NCBI GenBank assembly: GCA_963761705.1
Contig: CAVXHK010000001.1
Span: 1,612,001 to 1,676,000 of the forward strand
Direction: 5' to 3'
Source: CAVVKW01 sp963761705
GTDB lineage: Bacteria > Verrucomicrobiota > Verrucomicrobiia > Chthoniobacterales > JAATET01
DNA length: 64,000 nt
The position numbers and the translations under genes were made by a program. The notes below the pieces were generated by a model. That model saw only the letters and a list, made by a program, of their open reading frames with translations, searched no databases and had not been told where the DNA came from. Positions 51,701-58,315 of the stretch are shown here, piece by piece (within the stretch, counting starts at the first letter, position 1; each line of letters begins with the position of its first letter).

Positions 51701-52319
51701 GGCGGGGGGAGGGCGCGGAGTCTGGTGGGAGCGGGAGGAGGATGAGGGGGCGGGAGGCGGTGGCGTTTTGGAAATGAGCGCGCCAGATTTTTTCTTCGGA
51801 ATCGTGTTCGGTCAGGGCCGCGAAGGCGGGAGCGGGATCGTCGGGGGCGGTGTCGCTGGTGTCACCTTCGTAGCGGAGGAGCCACTCGACGAGGAGGGCG
51901 CGGAGGGCGAGTTCGTCGATCAGGAGGTCGTCGTAGGACCAGAGGAGGTGGAGGTCGCCGCTGGGGAGGAGGATGGTGGTGAGGCGGTGGCCGGTGGTCA
52001 CGGGGGTAGCGAGATCGGTGGCGACGAGGTCGTTCCAGGCAGTGCCGAGGTCTTCCGGGGCGTCGGTCTGCCAGTCGATGTCCCGCCATTCGGTGATGTC
52101 GTCGTCGGACTCGTTCCAACGTGGGCCGGCCGGGTCGAGGCGGGTGCGGAGGATGGGGTGGGCGGTGGTGAGGTCGGCCCAGGCGGAGACGAGCTGGGGG
52201 CGGTCAATCCGCTCGCCGAAACTGAAGGAGAGTTGGCGGGTGTGAAAGGCGGTGCCAGCGGGTTGGCCGGAGGCGGCGAGCTGCTGGTGGTGGAGTGGGG
52301 AAAGTGGGTATTCGCGCAT
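48726..52319 (-). CDS. NRPS-like C-A-T-TE protein with degenerate catalytic motifs
   Basis: A 1197-residue protein that aligns in order to one whole NRPS module: condensation (about 1-410), adenylation (440-880), carrier (890-955), thioesterase (980-1190). Conserved scaffold text remains, e.g. YPLSPLHHQQL at the start, TFETLNQRSNQVARHLRTL, and GSVDLYRELTLHLGEDQPVY. But catalytic motifs are changed. The C-domain H-H-x3-D-G is YDDLLIDE (both His are Asp). The adenylation T-S-G-S-T-G-x-P-K-G loop is missing, and the A10 Lys is Arg (DPEGRIDH). The carrier G-G-x-S is GGTK. The thioesterase G-x-S-x-G is GFGFGG and its terminal His is absent (CAPGDLLEEP). The frame is intact with GC-rich third positions, so it is probably a conserved non-enzymatic scaffold or binder. 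The ATG at 52319 is used. Confidence 0.82.
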   Translation of the reverse strand: MREYPLSPLHHQQLAASGQPAGTAFHTRQLSFSFGERIDRPQLVSAWADLTTAHPILRTRLDPAGPRWNESDDDITEWRDIDWQTDAPEDLGTAWNDLVATDLATPVTTGHRLTTILLPSGDLHLLWSYDDLLIDELALRALLVEWLLRYEGDTSDTAPDDPAPAFAALTEHDSEEKIWRAHFQNATASRPLILLPLPPDSAPSPRRATVTHTFEREHGHALAAAAKAMTVEPIDLVKATWLTLLAPALSSNEIVLLESLRLPLTATARSEARVPRRHRLVADAKVSALAQAVAQTRAETTGVGTLTAEQIADRVPGGVTRPTTAFRHRAGDLNDFLHARLPRWLGADAQLLGHDAASFTLVYTASDRATVAIEYDPGLFTEAAARRFLDRWISLVAQLIEDPDRPLNELSIILKDEPTLVVGPEAAPPFRSLVPQCLHDLFAETSTDLGETIALETDDGPVTFETLNQRSNQVARHLRTLDVKTRAIIAVELGSSHHWPTVILGIWKAGATAAITDPGSETPPKGKKPALTISESTLPNFWEKAASEKTRGIPSELSATDPALRTADGRAVSHEDAARLCQASAAALLVTPGDRFLQSGAPRELDTIVELFGTLLAGATVVLAATHGWSTRTAFHSFAEERDVTLLSVPTAFWSQWTHYLAELSLPAPSSVRRTVIRGGRISPAALAAWHTAAPTATLLHAGISFHGPSSEIDPGDDFEPAAQPPAGSVARITWQGQPLPPGLAGTLETGSSEDTLIPTDREAFLDTTGTFYPRNELEATLRPGSPTSRLETIERVVFAHREIFDCVLASTDPDSWNLWIVPADSQRGEPIDFRDHLKSHLPTLEFSVACIPRLPLDPEGRIDHASLPTPTKEPTRPETADPEEPRKPRGEDEELASILSRALGGRALDASSSIPDGGTKPHVAKHLFETCQKAGHPAARLEDFTRTFTAKSLLREWRTRKDESKWEALTALRAAGSLPPIVCFHDFPGSVDLYRELTLHLGEDQPVYAVTARGVTEPSAAHRELREMATAYAAAIRQFDSEGPHRLIGFGFGGLLAIETARLLLESGQEVPLIVTLATEPPRAETGLTSTFKRLLGKNKPPAPKPGDTTIATANRQALARHTFDPLDVTIHAFLPETNFPTLTDVQKNWEPITEDPRFYQVPCAPGDLLEEPAVTAIAEAITKLAANQDLSEEED

Positions 52320-52322
52320 GGG

Positions 52323-52356
52323 GTTTTGGACAGAAGGTAACGAAGGTAACGAAGGG
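52323..52356 (-). repeat. Dispersed intergenic repeat, copy B (upstream of NRPS-like gene)
   Basis: On the minus strand: CCTTCGTTACCTTCGTTACC then TTCTGTCCAAAA, ending a few bases before the gene's ATG. Same 9-base TTCGTTACC unit and TTCTGTYCAAA end as copies A and C. Confidence 0.75.
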
Positions 52357-52445
52357 GAATGCAATACAATCGGCGCCCGCTGGCGCGGATTGCCGAGTTT
52401 TGTTCAGCGGCTGGAGCACCGGCGGCTGGGAAGGCTCGGGGCAGA

Positions 52446-52467
52446 CTGCATCGGCTCTGCGATGCAG
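52446..52467 (-). terminator. Hairpin downstream of ilvD
   Basis: CTGCATCG-GCTCTG-CGATGCAG, an 8-base-pair perfect stem with a 6-base loop, in the 204-base spacer between ilvD and the NRPS-like gene. No T-run follows on the minus strand, so termination is uncertain. Confidence 0.45.
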
Positions 52468-52523
52468 CCCGAAGGGCGAGACGAGCGGGAGTGAGCGAGA
52501 CAACGTGACGCTCCTCGAATGAC

Positions 52524-54230
52524 CTAGAGATCGAGGTCCGTAACGGCGCCCTTTGACGCTGTCGTTACGGTGTGGGCGTATTTGGCGAGGACGCCCCGTT
52601 TGTAGCGAGGTTTTGGTCTTTTCCAGGTGGCTAAACGCTTTTTGATCTCAGTGGCGGTGATGCCGAGGGTGAGCTGGTGGGTGACGGCGTCGATGGTGAT
52701 GGGGTCGCCGTTTTTGACGATGGCGAGTGGGCCACCTTCGCTGGCCTCCGGGGTGATGTGGCCGACGACGAAGCCGTGGGTGCCGCCGGAGAACCGTCCG
52801 TCGGTGATGAGGGCGACCGCTGTGCCCAGGCCAGCGCCCATGACGGCGGCGGTTGGGCTGAGCATTTCACGCATACCGGGGCCACCTTTGGGGCCTTCGT
52901 GGCGGATGACGATGACGTCGCCGGGTTTGATCTTGCCAGCCAGGATGGCGGCGAGGGCTTTTTCCTCGGCCTCGAAGACCTTGGCTTTGCCTTCAAATTT
53001 TTCACCTTCCTTGCCGGTAATTTTTGCTACGGCGCCCTCTGGGGCGAGGTTGCCGCGGAGAACGACGAGGTGGCTCGATTTTTTGATCGGGGCGTCGAGG
53101 GGAAGGATGATCTTCTGGCCCTTGGGGTAGCTCTTGAATGGCGCGAGGTTTTTGGCCAGGGTTTTGCCGGTGACGGTCAGGCAATCGCCGTGGAGGAGCT
53201 TGGCGCCGAGGAGGGTTTTCATGAGGGGGACGATGCCGCCGATGCCGACGAGTTCGCTCATGAGGTATTTGCCCGAGGGTTTGAGGTCGGCGAGGACAGG
53301 GACGCGGGCGCCGATGCGGGTGAAATCGTCGAGGGTGATCTTGACGTTGGCGGCGTGGGCGATGGCGAGGAGGTGGAGGACGGCGTTGGTGCTCCCTCCG
53401 AGGGCGATGACGACGGTGATGGCGTTCTCGAACGCTTCCTTCGTCATGATGTCGGAGGGGCGGATGCCTTTTTTGAGTTGATTGATGACGGCGCCTCCGG
53501 CGTTGCGGCAGTCCTGGCGTTTGCTGTCGGAGACGGCGGCTTGGGCGGAGCTGTTGGGGAGGGACATGCCCATGGCTTCGATGGCGGAGGCCATGGTGTT
53601 GGCGGTATACATGCCGCCGCAGGAGCCGGGGCCCGGGATCGCGCACGACTCAATGGCGTGGGCTTCGGACTTGGATATCTTGCCGGCGGCGAGTTGGCCG
53701 ACCGCTTCGAAGACGGAGACGATGTCGAGATTTTTGCCGTTGAGGCAGCCGGGGAGGATGGTGCCGCCGTAGACGAAAACGGAAGGGCGGTTCAGCCGGG
53801 CCATGGCGATGAGGCAGCCGGGCATGTTTTTATCGCAGCCGCCGATGGCGACGAAGCCGTCGTAACCCTGGCAGCCCATGACGGTCTCGATGGAGTCCGC
53901 GATGACTTCGCGGGAGACGAGGGAATATTTCATCCCTTCGGTGCCCATGGAGATGCCATCGGAGATCGTGATGGTGTTGAAGATGGTGGCCTTGCCGTTG
54001 GCGGCGTCGATGCCGAGGGCGGCTTCGCGGGCGAGCTGGTCGATGTGCATGTTGCACGGGGTGACCATGCTCCAAGTGGAGGCGACGCCGATCTGGGGCT
54101 TGGCGAAGTCTTTTTCGGTGAATCCGGCGGGGTAGAGCATCGCGCGGCTGGCGGCGCGGGAGGGGCCGTCGAGGACGAGCGAGGAGTGGGGGCGGAGGTT
54201 GGGCTTCTTGGATTTGGCGGCTGGTTTCAT
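52524..54230 (-). CDS. ilvD: Dihydroxy-acid dehydratase
   Basis: A 568-residue iron-sulfur enzyme of valine, leucine and isoleucine synthesis. Cluster and metal residues lie in WSMVTPCNMHIDQLAREA, GFVAIGGCDKNMPGCLIAMA and GPGSCGGMYTANTMASAIEA; the C-terminal segment TDGRFSGGTHGFVVGHITPE is the IlvD/Edd signature. It dehydrates 2,3-dihydroxy-3-methylbutanoate (or methylpentanoate) to the 2-keto acid. The ATG at 54230 is preferred (MKPAAKSKKPNLRP); the upstream frame passes through spacer. Other ilv genes are not in the window. Confidence 0.96.
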   Translation of the reverse strand: MKPAAKSKKPNLRPHSSLVLDGPSRAASRAMLYPAGFTEKDFAKPQIGVASTWSMVTPCNMHIDQLAREAALGIDAANGKATIFNTITISDGISMGTEGMKYSLVSREVIADSIETVMGCQGYDGFVAIGGCDKNMPGCLIAMARLNRPSVFVYGGTILPGCLNGKNLDIVSVFEAVGQLAAGKISKSEAHAIESCAIPGPGSCGGMYTANTMASAIEAMGMSLPNSSAQAAVSDSKRQDCRNAGGAVINQLKKGIRPSDIMTKEAFENAITVVIALGGSTNAVLHLLAIAHAANVKITLDDFTRIGARVPVLADLKPSGKYLMSELVGIGGIVPLMKTLLGAKLLHGDCLTVTGKTLAKNLAPFKSYPKGQKIILPLDAPIKKSSHLVVLRGNLAPEGAVAKITGKEGEKFEGKAKVFEAEEKALAAILAGKIKPGDVIVIRHEGPKGGPGMREMLSPTAAVMGAGLGTAVALITDGRFSGGTHGFVVGHITPEASEGGPLAIVKNGDPITIDAVTHQLTLGITATEIKKRLATWKRPKPRYKRGVLAKYAHTVTTASKGAVTDLDL

Positions 54231-54300
54231 GGTGCGGGTGCGAGTGGGGCTAACGGACGAGTCGGGGACTTTTTCGATACAATACAAAGACGAACTCGTG

Positions 54301-54334
54301 TTTTGAACAGAAGGTAACGGAGGAAACGAAGAAT
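54301..54334 (-). repeat. Dispersed intergenic repeat, copy C (between the sensor kinase and ilvD)
   Basis: On the minus strand: CATTCTTCGTTTCCTCCGTT then ACCTTCTGTTCAAAA. Same layout as copies A and B, about 70 bases upstream of the ilvD start and directly after the sensor kinase stop. Confidence 0.75.
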
Positions 54335-54339
54335 GTAGA

Positions 54340-57075
54340 TCAGGAGGTTGCTGGATTTCGCTCCTTGGACTGACCGCTGGCTCGGAGGAGGGCTTGGTGG
54401 AGGGTGGACTGGGAGATGGGTTTGGTGAGGTAGTCGTCGAGGCCGGCGTTGAGGGTGCGTTCGCTTTCGCCGATCATGGCGTTGGCGGTGAGGGCAATAA
54501 TCCAAGTCTGATGGCCAGGTCGTTCGGTTTCACGGATTTGTCGGGTCAATTCGATTCCGCCGAGATGGGGCATCTGCAGGTCGGTGAAAATGAGGTCGGC
54601 GGGTGAATCCTGCCAAGCTTCGAGGGCGGCGCGGCCGTCCGGGTGGGCGGCGCTCGTGTAGCCGAATTTCGCGAGGAGACGCTGGAGGAGTTGGCGGCTG
54701 ATGGCGTCGTCGTCGGCGACGAGGATCGAGAGTGGGTGGCGGGTGGCGAGATCCGGGTCGGCGGCAGATGGGAGCGTCTCGAGGGAGGACGATGGCGCGG
54801 CGATAGCGATGGCGCGGGCGCTGACCGAGAAGGCAAAGGTCGCCCCTTCACCCGGGGAGGACGTGATGGTGATGGTGCCGCCCATGAGCTCGGCGAGTCG
54901 CTTGCTGATGTAAAGGCCGAGGCCGGTGCCGCCGTGGCGAACCTGGACCGTCTCGTCGGCTTGGACGAAGGGTTGAAAGAGGCGGGCGATGCCCTCGGGG
55001 GAGAGGCCGGGGCCGTTGTCTTCGATCTCGAAGTGGAGGCGCGATTCGCCGTCGTCGAAGGCGGCCCGGATCCGGATCGCTCCCGCGGGGGTGAACTTGA
55101 TGGCGTTGCCGAGGAGGTTGATGAGGATCTGGCGGAGGCGGACTTCGTCGGCTTCGATCCGCGTCGGAAAATTGGGCGGGATCGCGAGGACGAGTTCGAT
55201 ATTTTTTTCCCGGGCTTTGACTTCGAGAAGACGTTGGACGAGCCGAAGCGTGGTGGCGGGATCGAAGACGACGGGTTGCATCGTGACCTGGCCGGCTTCG
55301 ATGCGGGAGTAGTCGAGGATGTCGTCGATGATGCGGAGGAGAGCGTCGCCGCTGGCGGAAATGATGCTGCAGAACTCGCGCTGCTCGGCGTCGAGGTCGG
55401 AGTCGCCGAGGAGGTGCGCGTAGCCGATGATGCCGTTCATCGGAGTGCGGATCTCGTGGCTCATGATGGCGAGGAATTCGCTCTTTTGGAGGTTGGCGGT
55501 TTCGGCGGTGGCGCGGGCGGCGGCGAGTTCGCGTTCGACGCGCTTACGTTCGGTGATGTCTTGGACGACGCCGCGGATGCGGGTGGGTTCGGGGTTGGCG
55601 ATGAGAGCGACCGCGCGGGACGAGGTCTCGGCGGGCGTGATGAGGAGGTCACATTGCGCGGGTTCACCGGTCGTGCGGGCTTGCTGGAGCGCGGTGGAGA
55701 TGGGAGCGGTGGCGGACGGCGGGAGGGAGCCGATGAAGTCGGCGAGAGTGGCGATCTCGGCGGGAGGCTGCTGTCCGAGGATACGGGCGGCGCGGGGGCT
55801 GAGGGTGAATTTTCCTTCCGTGAAGTCCCATTCCCAGAAGCCGGTGTGGGCGATGAGCTCGGCTTCGCTGAGGTGTTGCTCGTTGCGTCGGAGGTCGCGG
55901 ACGGCTTGAGCGTGGTTTCGGTAGGAGTGGGTGCCGATCCAAGTGATGGGGAGAAGGATCGCGAGGCTAAATAGGTAGGCTGAAATCACGACGTCGGAGG
56001 CTTCGCGGGCGTTGGCGGTCAATTGCTCGCGGGTCGCGAAGGCGACGAAATTGAAGCTGAGATTGTGATTGCCCGCCTCGTCGAGGAGGCGGCTGCGTGG
56101 GAGGTAGGACGCGAGGTCGTCGCCGGTTTTTTCCATGACGAAAAGCCCCTCCGGGGTGAGTAGGCGGGTGGTGGTCGTGTCCTGGAGAGCCCGGGCGAGC
56201 TCGGGGGAAAAATCGGACACCGTGCGATCGCTCCGTTCGGGCAACGTGGAGCTCCAGTCCCAGTCAGCGGTCGGGCCGACAATCCAATTGCCCGCGAGGT
56301 CCGCGATCAAGGAGCGGAAATTCTCACCGCCGATCTCGCGGGCGCGGAGGCGGGCGAGGGATGGGCCTGGGAGATAATTGATGACGAGCAGGCTGTCGGG
56401 GAAGTTGCCGACCCCGGGGACCCGGGTGAGAAGGCGAATGGTGGGCTTGAGGGGGCGCTCGATCGTGCCGCGTTCGAAGTTCAGGTCGAGGGGCGATGCG
56501 GAGATGAGCTCAGAACGGACGAGGAGAGCCGCTCGGAACCAGTCGCGGTCGATCTTGGTCTGGAGTTCTGGAGCTGGGACCCGGCGGACATCGGCGATCT
56601 GTCCGGGGCCGGATGCGGGTGCGGTGAGGTTGACGCGGAGACGTTCCTTCCCGGTTAGGGAGAGGAGGCGGATCTGATCGTAGGTCCCGCGGTTTGACGC
56701 GAAGTGGGCGGCCTCGTCGGCGATGCCACGGAGCATCTCGGTTTCGAGGTCGGACTCGATCCTCGTCGCGGTCGCGAGTTGTCGGAGGAGGAGAAGGTCG
56801 GCAATGGCGATCCGAATTTCCCGATAAAAAACGCTCACCTCCTTGGACAATTCGGTTTGCAAACGGAGCGCGAGACGATCCTCGGCGTCGCGTTTCACGC
56901 TCGAGAGCAGGAGGGCTGCCGCGGCGGATAGGACGAGCGTGACGGCCAGGCAGGTGAAGACGCACGGGAGCACGGCGGAAGCCACTCGGTCCGGCTGAAA
57001 TGGCTTCCTAGGCAGTTGCACGGGAAGAAAACTACGAGCCTGCTCTCGCGGCTGGCGAGCTTGTTTCGTGGCCAT
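54340..57075 (-). CDS. Hybrid sensor histidine kinase
   Basis: A 911-residue membrane sensor. Helix 1 is at about 32-58 (VLPCVFTCLAVTLVLSAAAA), a large periplasmic region follows to about 330, and helix 2 is DVVISAYLFSLAILLPITWI. Then come a PAS-like domain (HTGFWEWDFTEGKFTLSPRA), HisKA (SEFLAIMSHEIRTPMNGIIG, phospho-His), HATPase (ADEVRLRQILINLLGNAIKF; VRHGGTGLGLYISKRLAELM), and a receiver with DLIFTDLQMPHLGGIEL (phospho-Asp) and KPISQSTLH. It is divergently transcribed from the ExbB operon, whose output it may control; that is inference. The start at 57075 avoids a poorly supported extension into the intergenic region. Confidence 0.93.
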   Translation of the reverse strand: MATKQARQPREQARSFLPVQLPRKPFQPDRVASAVLPCVFTCLAVTLVLSAAAALLLSSVKRDAEDRLALRLQTELSKEVSVFYREIRIAIADLLLLRQLATATRIESDLETEMLRGIADEAAHFASNRGTYDQIRLLSLTGKERLRVNLTAPASGPGQIADVRRVPAPELQTKIDRDWFRAALLVRSELISASPLDLNFERGTIERPLKPTIRLLTRVPGVGNFPDSLLVINYLPGPSLARLRAREIGGENFRSLIADLAGNWIVGPTADWDWSSTLPERSDRTVSDFSPELARALQDTTTTRLLTPEGLFVMEKTGDDLASYLPRSRLLDEAGNHNLSFNFVAFATREQLTANAREASDVVISAYLFSLAILLPITWIGTHSYRNHAQAVRDLRRNEQHLSEAELIAHTGFWEWDFTEGKFTLSPRAARILGQQPPAEIATLADFIGSLPPSATAPISTALQQARTTGEPAQCDLLITPAETSSRAVALIANPEPTRIRGVVQDITERKRVERELAAARATAETANLQKSEFLAIMSHEIRTPMNGIIGYAHLLGDSDLDAEQREFCSIISASGDALLRIIDDILDYSRIEAGQVTMQPVVFDPATTLRLVQRLLEVKAREKNIELVLAIPPNFPTRIEADEVRLRQILINLLGNAIKFTPAGAIRIRAAFDDGESRLHFEIEDNGPGLSPEGIARLFQPFVQADETVQVRHGGTGLGLYISKRLAELMGGTITITSSPGEGATFAFSVSARAIAIAAPSSSLETLPSAADPDLATRHPLSILVADDDAISRQLLQRLLAKFGYTSAAHPDGRAALEAWQDSPADLIFTDLQMPHLGGIELTRQIRETERPGHQTWIIALTANAMIGESERTLNAGLDDYLTKPISQSTLHQALLRASGQSKERNPATS

Positions 57076-57082
57076 CTGCGAC

Positions 57083-57110
57083 TTGCGCGTGGCCGAACGT
57101 CGCCTACTAT
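57083..57110 (+). promoter_or_regulatory. Candidate promoter for the ExbB-ExbD operon
   Basis: TTGCGC (57083-57088) and TACTAT (57105-57110) are separated by 16 bases, 14 bases before the ATG at 57125. It overlaps the start region of the divergent sensor kinase gene. The -35 box is weak. Confidence 0.35.
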
Positions 57111-57124
57111 GCGCAACCTTGATC

Positions 57125-57880
57125 ATGAGTAAAACATCACTTTGGACCACGGCGATTGCTGGGATGAGCACCGTGGCGGCGAGGGCGCAGGACGCCGCTG
57201 AGGTGGCTCCCGAGCAGACCGACCTCATCGCGGTGCTGAACAGCGGTGGCGTCGTGATGTATCCGCTGGCGGCGTTGTCGGTGGTGGCGGTGATGCTCAT
57301 CATCATCTTCTTCTTCTCGCTGCGGCGCGGCGGCGTGGTGAGCGGGCGTTACATGAAGACGGCGGATGCGCTGCTGCGGAAGGGCGATTACTACGGGTTG
57401 CTCGCGCTCTCGAACCGACACAATCAATCCGTGGCGCGCGTGATGCGGCGGACGATCGAATTTCTGACCAAAAACCCGGGAGCGACCATCGCCGAGGCGC
57501 GGGAGATCGCGGAGACGGAGGGGACGCGGCAGGCGAGCGGACTGAATCAGCAGATCGTGTATCTGGCCGATATCGGGACCATCGCGCCGATGGTCGGGTT
57601 GTTCGGGACGGTGTTGGGGATGATCAAATCTTTCAGCGTGGTGGCGAATGGCATCGACGCTTCCCGACCGATGCTGCTCGCGGGCGGTGTGGCGGAGGCG
57701 CTGGTGACGACTGCAGCGGGACTGCTCATCGGCATCCCGGCGATGGCGGCTTACGCGTTTTTCCGGGGTCGGGTGCAATCGCTCATCGCGGATCTCGAGG
57801 CGGCGACGACGCAGTTGATGGCGCTGATGAGCGCAAATTTCAAACCGGGTTCCATCCGCACACCCGGTGAGCTCGACTAA
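57125..57880 (+). CDS. MotA/TolQ/ExbB proton-channel family protein
   Basis: A 251-residue inner-membrane protein starting at ATG 57125. An N-terminal signal-like segment (MSKTSLWTTAIAGMSTVAAR) is followed by a helix (MYPLAALSVVAVMLIIIFFF). The conserved channel core is LADIGTIAPMVGLFGTVLGM then the ASRPMLLAGGVAEALVTTAA loop and helix GLLIGIPAMAAYAFF. This is the ExbB/TolQ arrangement. It uses the proton gradient to drive periplasmic partners. ExbD follows 21 bases downstream, so the two form one energy unit for TonB-type or Tol-type work. Confidence 0.93.
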   Translation: MSKTSLWTTAIAGMSTVAARAQDAAEVAPEQTDLIAVLNSGGVVMYPLAALSVVAVMLIIIFFFSLRRGGVVSGRYMKTADALLRKGDYYGLLALSNRHNQSVARVMRRTIEFLTKNPGATIAEAREIAETEGTRQASGLNQQIVYLADIGTIAPMVGLFGTVLGMIKSFSVVANGIDASRPMLLAGGVAEALVTTAAGLLIGIPAMAAYAFFRGRVQSLIADLEAATTQLMALMSANFKPGSIRTPGELD

Positions 57881-57901
57881 CGGTAAGTTCCGGACGAGAC
57901 G

Positions 57902-58315
57902 ATGAACTTTCGCGCCCGCGCCCAGCCCGAGTCCTCGGGGTTTCAAATCGCCCCGATGATCGACATCGTCTTTCTGTTGCTGATTTTTTTCCTCGTGACG
58001 TGGAATTTTTCCAAGGACGAGATGGAACTCGACGTGCAAGTCCCGACGGCGCGGGAGGGCAAGGAAAGTCGGCGCGCGGTCGGCGAGGTGATCCTTAACG
58101 TGAAGGCTGACGGGTCGGTCGTGATGAACCGGCGCGAGATGAACACGGAGGAGTTGGAAGCCGCCTTGGCGAAAATTCAGAGCCTCTACCCCGATCAAGC
58201 TGTCGTGTTGCGTGGCGACGAGACCACCGAATACAGCCGCATCGTCGAGGTGCTGGACGTGTGCCGGTCGGCGAACATCTGGAACGTCGCGTTCGCGACC
58301 AGTAAGCCGAAATGA
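57902..58315 (+). CDS. ExbD/TolR biopolymer-transport protein
   Basis: A 137-residue protein with a single N-terminal helix (IAPMIDIVFLLLIFFLVTWN) containing the conserved Asp of ExbD/TolR, and a periplasmic domain (VILNVKADGSVVMNRREMNT ... QAVVLRGDETTEYSRIVEVL). It works with ExbB in proton-driven energising of outer-membrane functions. Its stop overlaps the ATG of the large TPR gene (ATGA). Confidence 0.93.
   Translation: MNFRARAQPESSGFQIAPMIDIVFLLLIFFLVTWNFSKDEMELDVQVPTAREGKESRRAVGEVILNVKADGSVVMNRREMNTEELEAALAKIQSLYPDQAVVLRGDETTEYSRIVEVLDVCRSANIWNVAFATSKPK

Noticed and set aside
52677..54317. 546-residue plus-strand ORF opposite ilvD
   Set aside because: Antisense shadow of a clear dihydroxy-acid dehydratase; no recognisable domain, low-complexity Gly/Asp/Val composition.
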